A stretch of DNA of 37,332 nucleotides from Oscillospiraceae bacterium (GCA_024684395.1 JAIKWY010000191.1:1-37332), one strand, 5' to 3'. Counted from the first letter of the stretch, positions 6,883 to 15,846 are shown. Notes: generated by a model from the sequence alone, not told the origin. Translations and numbers: made by a program.

Positions 6883-9501
6883 ATGCATTTCAAGAAGAGC
6901 AAGGCTGTACTTGCTGCGATCATGGCAGCTGCTATGACTGCAAGCGCAATGACAGCAACCATCTCTGCTTCTGCAGCGACCCGCAGAACCAAGACTGAGG
7001 TTTTCGGTGATTCTACTTATGCAGAGCGCTACCTGTCCTACTATGATGATGTCATCACCAATGGTCAGGCAAACGGCTACCTGTCCGAGAATACCAACGG
7101 TTCTTCCTTTGGTATCCCGTTCCATGCAAGAGAGGAAGTCATCATCGAGGCTCCTGACTACGGTCATGAGACAACTTCTGAGGCTATGTCCTACATCGTA
7201 TGGATGGCAGCCATGAGAGACAACATCGCTGCAAACCACAGCGATCAGGTAAGCAAGTCTGTTACCAACACCAACGACCTGGCAAAGGCTTGGAAGACTC
7301 TGGAAGCTATGATCCCGACCGTACAGGACAACTTCTGGTCCGGCTCCAGCGTAAGCGCTCAGTACTGCGGCGAGTATGACAAGCCGGAGCAGTGCCCGGG
7401 CGAGTGGGGATCTGAGCCTGATAAGACTGCTTCCAACCCGATCTACAGCAAGTTCACTTCCGCATACTCCGGTGAAAAGGGTCTGTACCTGATGCACTGG
7501 CTGGGCGACGTTGAGAACTGGTACGGCTTCGGCAAGGGTACCGAGTTCACCTTCATCAACACCTTCCAGCGTGGTGAGCAGGAGTCCTGCTGGGAGACTG
7601 TTCCGCATCCGTGCGTAGAAGAGCTCGAGTATGGTATGAAGGGCACCCGTGGTATGAAGGGTATCTTCAACAGAGACTCTCAGGTTGCTAAGCAGTACGC
7701 TTACACCAACGCTCCTGACGCTGAGGATCGTGCGATCCAGGCAGTATTCGACTCCATCAAGTGGGGCGTAGACGATTCTTCCGTTAATGCTCTCGCTGGT
7801 AAGATGGGTGACGAGTGCCGTAACAACATGTATGATAAGTACTATCAGGAGATCGGTGAGAACACCTCCTGGAGCAACGGCGGTTCCGACAAGGGCAAGC
7901 ACTACCTGATGAACTGGTACACCTCCTGGGGCGGCTGCCACGATGGTCAGAACAACTGGATCTGGCAGATCGGTTGCTCTCATGCTCATGAGTTCTATCA
8001 GAACCCGCTGGCAGCTTACGCTCTGGTAACTGAGGATAAGCTCGCTATGAAGGCTTCTGGCGCTAAGGAAGACTACACCACTTCTCTGAAGACTCAGCTC
8101 GAGTTCTATCAGTGGCTGCAGTCCGCTGACGGCCCGATCGCCGGCGGTGCTACCAACTCCTACAAGGGTCGTTATGAGGCCTATCCGTCCGGTGTATCTA
8201 CCTTCAATGGTATGATGTACGTAGAGCACCCGGTATATGCTGACCCGGGTTCCAACCACTGGATCGGTAACCAGGTATGGGCTGTTCAGCGTCTGGCTGA
8301 GCTGTACTACTGGTGCCTCGAGGACGGCAACGGTTCTCTGGTAACTCCTGGCGGCGAGAACATGGACAAGGCTCTCGAGAAGATCCTCGACAAGTGGGTA
8401 GCTTGGTTCGTAAGCAACACCGTACTGACCGAGAACGGCGACTTCTACATCCCGTCCAACCTCGACTGGAGCGGTCAGCCTGACAAGTGGTCCGGCAAGC
8501 AGTCCGACAACAGCGGTCTGACCTGCAAGATCACCGGCTACGGCAACACCGACCTCGGCTGCGTATCTTCTCTGACCAACACCCTGATCTACTATGCTAA
8601 GGCTAAGGGTGCCAAGACTGCTGACATCGCTGGCTACACCGAGGATTCCGTAGGCGGCGCATACAAGAGCGGTATCGACGGCGTAAGCAAGGGCGGTTCC
8701 AAGACCTACACTGCAAGCGATGCAGATCTGCCGAAGGTATCTCTGTACCTGGCTCACGAGCTGCTCGATCGTCAGTGGGAGCTCGGCCGTGATGACCTCG
8801 GTATGTCCAGACCTGACCACAACGGTTCTCTCGCACGTTTCTTCAGCCAGCCTGTATGGGTACCTGAGAACTTCGACGGCGAGATGCCGAACGGCGATGC
8901 GATCAAGAACGGTATCAACTTCCTCGATATCCGCAGCATGTACGAGGATTCCTCCAAGTGCGCTGGTGTCAAGACCTCTGACGAGGCTATTGCTCTCGTT
9001 AAGAAGCTGAGAGAAGCTTATGATAAGGACGTTGCTAACGGTGCTAAGTGGTCCAACAACTACTCCGCATCCGATGACGGCGGTAAGGCAGAGCTCGAGA
9101 AGTTCGAGAACGTTGCTGCTGTAGAGCTGAACTACCACAGATTCTGGCACGCTGGTGACTGCATGGTTGCTATGGGCGTTATGGCAGAGCTGTATCCGGA
9201 TATGAAGCCGGGCACAACTTCCACTGAGAATCCGACTGAGCCGACTGAGGAGACCACTGAGGAGACCACTGAGGAGACCGATGCTCCTGGCGAGAAGAAG
9301 TACGGCGACGTTGACTGCAACGGCAAGGTTGACATCATCGACGTTATCACGCTGAACAAGAACCTGATGGTTGGCGAGCAGCTGAAGCCGCAGGGCAAGA
9401 TCAACGCTGATGTTGATGACAACGGCGTTGTTGACGAGGTTGACTCCCTCAACATCCTGAAGTATGTTGTAGAGATCCTCGAGTCCTTCCCGGTAAAGTA
9501 A
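6883..9501 (+). CDS. GH48 processive cellulase with C-terminal dockerin (cellulosomal exocellulase)
   Basis: An 872-residue secreted enzyme. Order: signal peptide (residues 1-32, ending ATISASAA), GH48 catalytic domain (about 35-770), Thr/Glu/Pro linker (about 776-806) and dockerin (about 807-870). GH48 enzymes are reducing-end exoglucanases central to cellulosomes. The conserved HETTSEA block (95-101) holds the active-site acidic residues. The dockerin has two calcium loops, DVDCNGKVDIID and DVDDNGVVDEVD, and would bind a scaffoldin cohesin. I chose ATG 6883 because GAGAGGGG lies about 9 bases upstream and a clean signal peptide follows; a longer frame from 6757 is not supported. Codon choice (GCT, GGT, GTA, CTG) is strongly biased compared with neighbours, as in highly expressed genes. 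Confidence 0.96.
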   Translation: MHFKKSKAVLAAIMAAAMTASAMTATISASAATRRTKTEVFGDSTYAERYLSYYDDVITNGQANGYLSENTNGSSFGIPFHAREEVIIEAPDYGHETTSEAMSYIVWMAAMRDNIAANHSDQVSKSVTNTNDLAKAWKTLEAMIPTVQDNFWSGSSVSAQYCGEYDKPEQCPGEWGSEPDKTASNPIYSKFTSAYSGEKGLYLMHWLGDVENWYGFGKGTEFTFINTFQRGEQESCWETVPHPCVEELEYGMKGTRGMKGIFNRDSQVAKQYAYTNAPDAEDRAIQAVFDSIKWGVDDSSVNALAGKMGDECRNNMYDKYYQEIGENTSWSNGGSDKGKHYLMNWYTSWGGCHDGQNNWIWQIGCSHAHEFYQNPLAAYALVTEDKLAMKASGAKEDYTTSLKTQLEFYQWLQSADGPIAGGATNSYKGRYEAYPSGVSTFNGMMYVEHPVYADPGSNHWIGNQVWAVQRLAELYYWCLEDGNGSLVTPGGENMDKALEKILDKWVAWFVSNTVLTENGDFYIPSNLDWSGQPDKWSGKQSDNSGLTCKITGYGNTDLGCVSSLTNTLIYYAKAKGAKTADIAGYTEDSVGGAYKSGIDGVSKGGSKTYTASDADLPKVSLYLAHELLDRQWELGRDDLGMSRPDHNGSLARFFSQPVWVPENFDGEMPNGDAIKNGINFLDIRSMYEDSSKCAGVKTSDEAIALVKKLREAYDKDVANGAKWSNNYSASDDGGKAELEKFENVAAVELNYHRFWHAGDCMVAMGVMAELYPDMKPGTTSTENPTEPTEETTEETTEETDAPGEKKYGDVDCNGKVDIIDVITLNKNLMVGEQLKPQGKINADVDDNGVVDEVDSLNILKYVVEILESFPVK

Positions 9502-9520
9502 TCATCTGATCCCAAACATC

Positions 9521-9553
9521 AAATCACGGCAGCTCCGGCTGCCGTGATTTTTT
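9521..9553 (+). terminator. Terminator of the GH48 gene
   Basis: Thirteen-base arms AAATCACGGCAGC (9521-9533) and GCTGCCGTGATTT (9538-9550) around TCCG, ending in a T run. Confidence 0.9.
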
Positions 9554-9569
9554 GCATGATGAGGACAAA

Positions 9570-9604
9570 AATAGCCCTCCGCATCGGATGCGGAGGGTCT
9601 TTTT
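9570..9604. terminator. Terminator downstream of the LysR gene, bidirectional
   Basis: Arms CCCTCCGCATC (9575-9585) and GATGCGGAGGG (9587-9597) with A and T runs on the two sides. It stops the minus-strand regulator gene and backs up the cellulase terminator. Confidence 0.8.
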
Positions 9605-10515
9605 CAGGTATTCTGCTGGCTGAGATACGCAACGAGCTTCTTGATATAGATATCGCCCATCTCACTGAGGATGACGTTTTTCTTTGTGATATAGCCAATT
9701 TCCATCGTACCGATCTCATCGGCGATCGGCACGGCGGTATAGCCGTCGCCGTTGAGCTCGCCGCAGATGATGCCGGAGCAGAACGTATAGCCCTGCAAGC
9801 CCGTCATCAGATTCAGCATCGTGGAGCGGTCGGATGCCTTGATGACCCGTGCAAAATCCGCCGTGCTGATGATCTCCTCGGCATAGTAGAGCGAGCTCTT
9901 GTCGCCCTGCTCAAAGGTCAGGCACGGGTATTCGGAGAGCTCCTCGATGGTGACGCTCTTCTTCCCTGCCAGCGGATGATTGTCCGCTAAATAGGCAAAA
10001 ACCTCGCATTCGATCAGCTTGTGGAACTTCAGATGCTGCGTTTGCAGGATCCTGCCGATCATCTGGCGGTTGAAATCGCTGAGGTAGAGGATGCCGATCT
10101 CACTGCGGAGCGTCGTCACGTCCTCGATGACATTGGCAGTCTTGGTCTCCCGGATGGCGAACTCATAATCATGCGTATTGAAATCATGCACAAGGTCGAT
10201 AAACGCCTGTACTGCGAAGGAATAGTGCTGTGTCGAGACGCCGAACTTCTTCCGGGAATGCCCGCCGACATAGCGCTCCTGCAGGGTCTCATACTGCTGG
10301 TAGACCTGCCGCGCATAGGCAAGGAACTCCGAACCGTCCGCCGTCAGGGTCACGCCCTTACCGGAGCGGTGAAAGATGGTGATGCCAAGCTCCTTTTCCA
10401 GCTCCTTGACGGCGCTCGTCAGCGAAGGCTGGGCGATATAGAGGATCTCCGCCGCCTTGTTCATCGAGCCGCATTCGGAGATGGTGATCGTGTAATGTAG
10501 CTGCTGTAAAGTCAT
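9604..10515 (-). CDS. LysR family transcriptional regulator
   Basis: A 303-residue regulator. The N-terminal winged helix-turn-helix (about residues 1-60) contains the LysR pattern SMNKAAEILYIAQPSLTSAV followed by KELEKELGITIFHR. The rest is a two-lobed effector-binding domain. ATG 10515 has AAAGGAG 8 bases upstream. The effector cannot be told from sequence. It lies convergent to the cellulase gene with terminators between, so a link to cellulose use is not implied. No divergent gene shares its promoter; the next gene upstream (comEA) is on the same strand and ends at 10653. Confidence 0.92.
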   Translation of the reverse strand: MTLQQLHYTITISECGSMNKAAEILYIAQPSLTSAVKELEKELGITIFHRSGKGVTLTADGSEFLAYARQVYQQYETLQERYVGGHSRKKFGVSTQHYSFAVQAFIDLVHDFNTHDYEFAIRETKTANVIEDVTTLRSEIGILYLSDFNRQMIGRILQTQHLKFHKLIECEVFAYLADNHPLAGKKSVTIEELSEYPCLTFEQGDKSSLYYAEEIISTADFARVIKASDRSTMLNLMTGLQGYTFCSGIICGELNGDGYTAVPIADEIGTMEIGYITKKNVILSEMGDIYIKKLVAYLSQQNT

Positions 10516-10555
10516 ATGTGGCTCCTTTCTGTCGTGCTGTTTTGGGTCCTGTCTT

Positions 10556-10584
10556 ATTATAGCACAACTATCACGGTTTGTCAA
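10556..10584 (-). promoter_or_regulatory. Perfect housekeeping promoter of the LysR gene
   Basis: On the minus strand TTGACA (10584-10579), a 17-base spacer and TATAAT (10561-10556). Just upstream (10598-10612) lies CTATAAATTTAATAG, a near-perfect dyad that could be an autoregulatory LysR site. Confidence 0.85.
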
Positions 10585-10623
10585 TCCTATATTTCCTATA
10601 AATTTAATAGTCTATCATTTTGC

Positions 10624-10656
10624 GTAAAAGCCGGAGATCAGTTCTCCGGCTTTTAC
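10624..10656 (-). terminator. Hairpin at the end of the recD2-comEA operon
   Basis: Arms GTAAAAGCCGGAGA (10624-10637) and TCTCCGGCTTTTAC (10643-10656). The upstream arm on the minus strand overlaps the comEA stop codon. It separates comEA from the LysR promoter. A T-rich 3' arm supports termination, although the tail after it is short. Confidence 0.7.
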
Positions 10657-11666
10657 AGACTCTGGTTCCCTTCATCATCCACAGCCAAATACGGCGCCCA
10701 CGCATAGTAAAGATCCGTCTCCTTCTCCATGCCCGTTGCCATCATGATCTCGAGCGTATTCTGAAAGACATGGATCTTCTCGTCCCGCAGTATCAGGATC
10801 GCATCCGCCAGCTCCTCCGTGCATCCCGGCAGCATCATGAGCTGCTCCTTGGTCGCTGTGTTCAGGTTGATGACAGGCGGTTCTGCCGGTTCGGCTCCCG
10901 GGGCATCCGTCGGCTGCTCCGGCGCAGGCAGCGGCTGTTCATTCGTCAGATAGACATAGTCGAGCATCTCCTGATAGCGCTTCTCGCCGATGCCATGTAT
11001 TTGCAGCAGCTCCGTCCTGTTCCGGAAGCCGCCGTGCTCGTTCCGGTAGGCGATGATCGCCTCAGCTGTTGCCTCCCCGATGCCGGGGATCTGCGCCAGC
11101 GCTGCCGCATCCGCCGTGTTGAGGTCAACGGGAAAGCGGATCCCGGTCGGCTCCTTGGCTTCCGTTCCGGTCGTATTCTCGGTCGCTTCCACGGGCAGCG
11201 GCTGTTCATTTGTCAGATAAATATAGTCAAGCAGCTCCTGATAGCGCTTTTCGCCGATGCCATGTATTTGCAGCAGCTCTTCCCTGTTCCGGAAGCCGCC
11301 GTGCTCGTCCCGGTAGGCGATGATCGCCGCAGCCGTGACCTCTCCGATGCCAGGGATCTGCGCCAGCGCTGCCGCATCTGCCGTGTTGAGGTCAATGGGA
11401 AAGTGTATCTCGGTTGGCTCCGTCGTTGACTCGTCCGTTCCGGTCATATCCTCAGACGACGGATCCGTTGCGGCGTGCTTATTCCGGGAGGATGTCTCTG
11501 CTTCCTCGTCGTCAAGGATGACCGTCCGCTCGGCGACCGGACCCGGATGAGAATAGGGCTGCACCGTCTCAAAGGACGCCCGATAGCTGTGGTACTGCCA
11601 CAGGCTCAGCCCTGCCACGACAACGGCATAGGCAGCGTACAGCACCCACTTGTCTGGCTTTTTCAT
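10653..11666 (-). CDS. comEA: ComEA-like competence DNA-binding protein with three helix-hairpin-helix modules
   Basis: A 337-residue protein with one N-terminal membrane anchor (residues about 8-24), a Ser/Thr/Glu-rich spacer and three HhH modules. Modules one and two are nearly identical, each with DLNTADAAALAQIPGIGE and later LLQIHGIGEKRYQE. The third is diverged (NLNTATKEQLMMLPGCTEE). ComEA binds incoming DNA at the outer face of the membrane during natural transformation; typical ComEA has one such module. The start ATG overlaps the stop of the mreB-like gene (ATGA), so it is translationally coupled. No strong ribosome binding site is seen, which fits coupling. Confidence 0.88.
   Translation of the reverse strand: MKKPDKWVLYAAYAVVVAGLSLWQYHSYRASFETVQPYSHPGPVAERTVILDDEEAETSSRNKHAATDPSSEDMTGTDESTTEPTEIHFPIDLNTADAAALAQIPGIGEVTAAAIIAYRDEHGGFRNREELLQIHGIGEKRYQELLDYIYLTNEQPLPVEATENTTGTEAKEPTGIRFPVDLNTADAAALAQIPGIGEATAEAIIAYRNEHGGFRNRTELLQIHGIGEKRYQEMLDYVYLTNEQPLPAPEQPTDAPGAEPAEPPVINLNTATKEQLMMLPGCTEELADAILILRDEKIHVFQNTLEIMMATGMEKETDLYYAWAPYLAVDDEGNQSL
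10927..11421. repeat. 228-bp intragenic duplication within comEA
   Basis: Copies at 10927-11154 and 11194-11421 have the same length (76 codons) and are nearly identical, separated by 39 bases. Both cover a complete HhH module plus the linker NEQPLP. The close match suggests a recent duplication or ongoing gene conversion. Confidence 0.9.
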
Positions 11667-12682
11667 TGATATTTGTAGACCGTCACGCCCTCGAAGCCGT
11701 CGAGCAGGTTGTTGATCTTCTGGAAGGCAAGACCTGTCCCCTTGGCAACGCAGTGTACCGCATCCTTGGCGAGGATGCAGTTGACGTTCAGCGTGCGGTG
11801 GATGAGCTCCCGCAGACCGCCGAGCAGTGAGCCGCCGCCCGTCAGCAGGATGCCGTTCTCATAGATATCGCCGACCAGCTCCGGCGGTGTCTCTTCGAGC
11901 ACCTTCTTGATGCCCTCCATGATGGCGAAGACCTCGTCCTCCATCGCATCAAAGAGCTCCATCTCGTTGATCTCGACCGCATCCGGCAGACCACGCATCA
12001 CGCTACGCCCCTTGACGATCATGGTGATGTCATCCCGGGGGTCATAGAGATTGGTGAGCTTGATCTTGACCTGCTCTGCCGTCTGGTCGCCGATGAGCAG
12101 CTTGTAGTGGTTCATCATATACTTCTGGATCGCCTTGTCGATGGCGTTTCCGGCGACCTTGATGGAATGCGAGGTCACGATGCCGTTCATGGATACGATC
12201 GCCACATCCGTGGTACCGCCGCCGATGTCCACGACCATATGCCCCTTCGCTCTGCCGATGTTGATGCCTGCGCCGAGCATGGCGGCGATCGGCTCGTCGA
12301 TCAGATATGCCTTCCGGCAGCCCGCTGCCATCACGCAGTCGGCAACGGCACGCTTCTCCAGCTCCGTGATGAACGCCGGCACACAGATGATGATACGGGG
12401 CTTCACGAGCTGGCTCCCGCAGACCTTCAGCAGAAATTCCCGGAGCATACACTGCGTGAGCAGATCATCCGAGATGACGCCGTTCGCCATCGGGTGGACA
12501 ACTTCGATGTAGGCGGGGGTCTTGCCGATCATCTGGTATGCCTCCTTACCGACGGCAAGGATGCGCTGGGTGCTGGTATTGTAGGCAATGACAGACGGCT
12601 CCGACAGCACGACGCCCTTCTTGCCGTAGGTCATGACAATGTTGGCGGTGCCGAGATCAATGCCGATATCGGGTGTACTCAT
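11663..12682 (-). CDS. mreB: MreB/Mbl-like actin homologue
   Basis: A 339-residue protein of the MreB family, whose filaments guide wall synthesis in rods. Phosphate-binding motifs are GIDLGTANI at the N-terminus, DIGGGTTDVAIVS in the middle and LTGGGSLLGG near the C-terminus. Length fits the family. It overlaps comF upstream and comEA downstream by ATGA junctions. This is not the usual mreBCD context, so it is probably a paralogue rather than the sole MreB. A role with the competence machinery is only suggested by position. Confidence 0.88.
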   Translation of the reverse strand: MSTPDIGIDLGTANIVMTYGKKGVVLSEPSVIAYNTSTQRILAVGKEAYQMIGKTPAYIEVVHPMANGVISDDLLTQCMLREFLLKVCGSQLVKPRIIICVPAFITELEKRAVADCVMAAGCRKAYLIDEPIAAMLGAGINIGRAKGHMVVDIGGGTTDVAIVSMNGIVTSHSIKVAGNAIDKAIQKYMMNHYKLLIGDQTAEQVKIKLTNLYDPRDDITMIVKGRSVMRGLPDAVEINEMELFDAMEDEVFAIMEGIKKVLEETPPELVGDIYENGILLTGGGSLLGGLRELIHRTLNVNCILAKDAVHCVAKGTGLAFQKINNLLDGFEGVTVYKYQ

Positions 12683-13404
12683 GGGGTTTCCTCCTTCGAT
12701 GGGGATGATCTTTTTTCAGGCGGAGCGGTGGTCGCCGCAGCCGCTGCAATGACGGCGGCTGCGCCCTGCTGTTTGAGCAGAAAGGCACACCGATCCATCG
12801 TATTTCCGGTGGTCAGCACATCGTCACACAGCAGAATGCGCTGCCCGGTCAGGTCAATAGCATGGATGTGGAAGCTGTCCACATTCCTGGCACGCTCGGC
12901 AGCCGTCAGATTGTGCTGCTCCCGGACGCTCTTGTCCTTGTACAGCACGTCCTCCCGGTACGGAAGTTCGAGCAGTGCGGCGATCTCCTTTGCGATCAGC
13001 GCCGCCTGGTTATAGCCCCGCTGCCGCTCTTTCGAGGGATGCATGGGGACGGGCATCACGCAGTCGATCTCGCCGAAATCTATGCCATGCCGCAGACGCT
13101 CCGCCAGGATGCGGGCTGTGAATGCGGCAAAATTCGTGTTCTGCGACTGTTTCATCCGGATGATGGCAGGGATCGCCTCATCCGCATAGGCACATGCCGC
13201 AAGCGCCCTGTCATAGGAGAATTTCCGCTTCGCACAGATGCAGCCGACCTTGCCGCAGCGCCGGCAGACGGCATCGTGTTCGAGGATCATCTTCTCCCCG
13301 CAGGCATCGCAGACCGCCTTGTCCGATCCGATGAAGGCATTGCAGCCCGGACAGCGGTTCGGCCATAACAGCTCAAAGAGTGAGCGCTTCCATCTCGGTC
13401 CCAT
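12679..13404 (-). CDS. comF: ComF family phosphoribosyltransferase-like protein
   Basis: A 241-residue ComF protein, needed for transformation in species where tested. The N-terminus has zinc-binding pairs (CPGC, CDAC, CRRC, and C-x-C in GCICAKR). The C-terminus has the phosphoribosyltransferase motif ILLCDDVLTTGNTM and the RGYNQA block. I chose ATG 13404 because GGAGGA lies just upstream; this overlaps the end of recD2 by 32 bases. It ends in an ATGA overlap with the mreB-like gene. Confidence 0.93.
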   Translation of the reverse strand: MGPRWKRSLFELLWPNRCPGCNAFIGSDKAVCDACGEKMILEHDAVCRRCGKVGCICAKRKFSYDRALAACAYADEAIPAIIRMKQSQNTNFAAFTARILAERLRHGIDFGEIDCVMPVPMHPSKERQRGYNQAALIAKEIAALLELPYREDVLYKDKSVREQHNLTAAERARNVDSFHIHAIDLTGQRILLCDDVLTTGNTMDRCAFLLKQQGAAAVIAAAAATTAPPEKRSSPSKEETP

Positions 13405-15625
13405 CTGGCTCCTCCGGTCTGATGCTGCGTTCGAGCATGTCACGCAGGCAGGAATAACGGTTGGTGCGTTGATTGTTCAGCACCATCTGCTCGACCTTCT
13501 GCGGCGTGCCGACGATGATGAGCAGCCGCTTGGCACGGGTCACGGCGGTATAGAGCAGATTGCGGTAGCTGAGCTTCTCATATTTCCCGAGCAGCGGGAT
13601 CACGACCGCCTCGAACTCGCTGCCCTGGCTCTTGTGGACGGTGATGGCATAAGCAAGCTCGAGCTGCTCCATGAGCATGATCGGGTAGACCGTCCGCCGC
13701 CCGTCAAAGTCGATGACCGCTTCGCCGCGCCGGCGGTTGATGGTCAGGATATGCCCGATGTCGCCGTTGAAGATGCCCTGTCCGTTCTCGCCGTCCTTCG
13801 TCCAGGTGATGTCGTAGTTGTTCTTGGTCTGCATGACCTTGTCGCCCTCCCGAAATTCATAGTAGGGGGCACGCACCTGCAACTTGTTCGCCTCCGGAGG
13901 ATTGAGCCGTGCCTGCAATGCCTTGTTCAGCTCGACCACGCCGAGCACGCCACGGCGTGAAGGACAGATCACCTGGATATCCTTGGTCGGTGAGAACTGA
14001 AACTGCGGTGCAGCCGGCAGCCGGCGGCATACGAGGTCGAGGAGCAGATCGACAGCCTGGTCAAATTCCGTGCGGTGGAAGAAGAAGAAATCGCTGTCCT
14101 TGCGCATCAGGTCGGGCATGTCCCCGTGGACGATGCGGTGCGCATTCGTGACGATGGTGCTCTGCTGCGCCTGCCGGAAGATCTCCCGCAGCTCGACCAC
14201 GGGCATACAGCGGCTGACGATCAGATGCTGGAGCAGATTGCCTGCACCCACGGAGGGCAGCTGGTCGCTGTCACCCACAAGGATGACCTTGCAGCCGAGC
14301 CGCAGCGCCCGCAGCAGGTGTGAGAACAACAGCACGTCCACCATCGACATCTCATCCACGACCAGAACATCGCAGGCAAGGGGATTTTCCTCATTATGGA
14401 CAAATTTCTGCTGCCCTGACGGGTCAAACTGCACTTCGAGCAGCCGGTGGATGGTCTTGGCATCATAGCCGGTGAGATCGGCGACACGCTTCGCCGCACG
14501 TCCGGTCGGAGCGGCGATCATGACCCGGTTCCCCTGCTGCTCAAAGCAGGAAATGATGGCATTCAGCGTGGTCGTCTTACCGGTGCCGGGACCGCCGGTG
14601 AGGATGAGCAGTCCCCGGGACAGCGCTGCCCGGATGGCATCCTTCTGCAAGTCGGCATAGGTCATGCCGGTGCTCTGTTCGGCGGCGCTGATCATGGCGT
14701 CAAAGTCGGAATGATCCCGGATGCCGAAGTCCCGCATCACGCCGATGCGGTCGGTGATGTACTGCTCGGCATCGTAATATTCCTTCAGATAGACAAATTC
14801 CCGCTCACTGCCTTGCTTGCGGTATTCGACGATCGTCTCCTCCTTCAGCTCGGCATTATAGGCGTCATAGAACGCCGTTTCGTTGATGGCAAGGAACTGC
14901 ACCGCCGCCGGACAGAGCCGGTCGAGCGGCAGACAGGTGTGTCCGATGCCGAGGTTGTGCCGGAGCAGATGCTGAATCCCGGCGCCCACACGGCACTGGG
15001 AATCCCGTGGGATGTGCAGGTCATGGGCATAGCTCTCCACATCCTTGAAGCTCATCCCGACCTCTTCCCCGCACAGCAGATAGGGGTTCTGCTCGATCGT
15101 ATCCCGGCAGTGCTCGCCCCACACCCGATACGCCCGCATCGCATAGCGGGACTTGATGCCATAGCCCTCAAAATAGGACAAAACGGTGCGCAGCGAGAAG
15201 ATATGCTTCGCCTCAGCAGCGACCTCCTCGCACTTCCGGCGGGACATGCCACGCACCTCCATCAGGCGCATGGGGTCGGTCTCCATGATCTCCAGCGTGC
15301 GGGTGCCGAAGACCTCGACGATCTTCCCGGCAAGCACCTTGCCGATGCCCTTGAACACGCCGGATGCAAGGTAGCGCTCGATGCTCTCGGCGGTGTTGGG
15401 GAGCTTGCGCTCGCAGCTTTCCACCTGGAACTGCTGCCCGAAGCGGGGATGCGTCACATACTGCCCGGTGAGGGAAAGGCACTCGCCCTCTTCCACGTCA
15501 CCCAGCTCGCCCGTGACCGTCACAGGCTCGCCGCTGACGTTCAGATCCAGCACTGTATAGCCGTTTTCCTCATTGCGGAACAGGATGTTCTCGATCATCC
15601 CTTCGATATGCTCCGTCTCTGCCAT
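13373..15625 (-). CDS. recD2: RecD2-type ATP-dependent 5'-3' DNA helicase
   Basis: A 750-residue superfamily 1B helicase. An N-terminal OB-like and HhH region (AESIERYLASGVFKGIGKVLAGKIVEVFG) is followed by Walker A GGPGTGKTT (about residue 342), the Walker B segment VDEMSMVD, GDSDQLPSVGAG and the C-terminal block AYAITVHKSQGSEF. RecD2 works without RecBC in repair and recombination. ATG 15625 has GAGGTGA upstream; a longer start at 15655 lacks one. It heads the operon recD2-comF-mreB-like-comEA. Confidence 0.95.
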   Translation of the reverse strand: MAETEHIEGMIENILFRNEENGYTVLDLNVSGEPVTVTGELGDVEEGECLSLTGQYVTHPRFGQQFQVESCERKLPNTAESIERYLASGVFKGIGKVLAGKIVEVFGTRTLEIMETDPMRLMEVRGMSRRKCEEVAAEAKHIFSLRTVLSYFEGYGIKSRYAMRAYRVWGEHCRDTIEQNPYLLCGEEVGMSFKDVESYAHDLHIPRDSQCRVGAGIQHLLRHNLGIGHTCLPLDRLCPAAVQFLAINETAFYDAYNAELKEETIVEYRKQGSEREFVYLKEYYDAEQYITDRIGVMRDFGIRDHSDFDAMISAAEQSTGMTYADLQKDAIRAALSRGLLILTGGPGTGKTTTLNAIISCFEQQGNRVMIAAPTGRAAKRVADLTGYDAKTIHRLLEVQFDPSGQQKFVHNEENPLACDVLVVDEMSMVDVLLFSHLLRALRLGCKVILVGDSDQLPSVGAGNLLQHLIVSRCMPVVELREIFRQAQQSTIVTNAHRIVHGDMPDLMRKDSDFFFFHRTEFDQAVDLLLDLVCRRLPAAPQFQFSPTKDIQVICPSRRGVLGVVELNKALQARLNPPEANKLQVRAPYYEFREGDKVMQTKNNYDITWTKDGENGQGIFNGDIGHILTINRRRGEAVIDFDGRRTVYPIMLMEQLELAYAITVHKSQGSEFEAVVIPLLGKYEKLSYRNLLYTAVTRAKRLLIIVGTPQKVEQMVLNNQRTNRYSCLRDMLERSIRPEEPDGTEMEALTL

Positions 15626-15663
15626 GCGCTCACCTCGCTTTTGATTTTTGTGCATACATAATT

Positions 15664-15692
15664 ATTATACCGCATTTTCCGACAGAATGCAA
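15664..15692 (-). promoter_or_regulatory. Promoter of the recD2-comF-mreB-comEA operon
   Basis: On the minus strand TTGCAT (15692-15687), a 17-base spacer and TATAAT (15669-15664). This gives a leader of about 30 bases before the recD2 start. Confidence 0.8.
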
Positions 15693-15730
15693 GCGTTTTT
15701 TCATTTTCTCATGTGAAGCAGCCCCCTCCG

Positions 15731-15815
15731 CCGCCGTTCGGCGGCACCTCCCCCAACGGGGGAGGATCAGGGGGGGCGCTGGCGCGCCCCGACCCGCCTT
15801 GGGGCTTCGCCCCAA
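15731..15815. repeat. Cluster of four GC-rich hairpins
   Basis: Four perfect hairpins follow each other: CCGCCG/CGGCGG (15731-15744), CCTCCCCC/GGGGGAGG (15747-15765), GGGGCGC/GCGCCCC (15773-15790) and TTGGGGC/GCCCCAA (15799-15815). They lie between the recD2 promoter and the 3' end of the minus-strand gene at 15847. The last could help end that gene's transcript. The array looks like a REP-type intergenic element. Confidence 0.75.
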
Positions 15816-15846
15816 ACCCTATCAATCACTACGGTTTCGGCATTTT

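Noticed and set aside
6877-9150. A 757-codon open frame on the minus strand opposite the GH48 gene
   Set aside because: It mirrors the strong codon bias of the cellulase, has no ribosome binding site and gives a low-complexity Val/Leu/Arg-rich protein with no recognisable domain.
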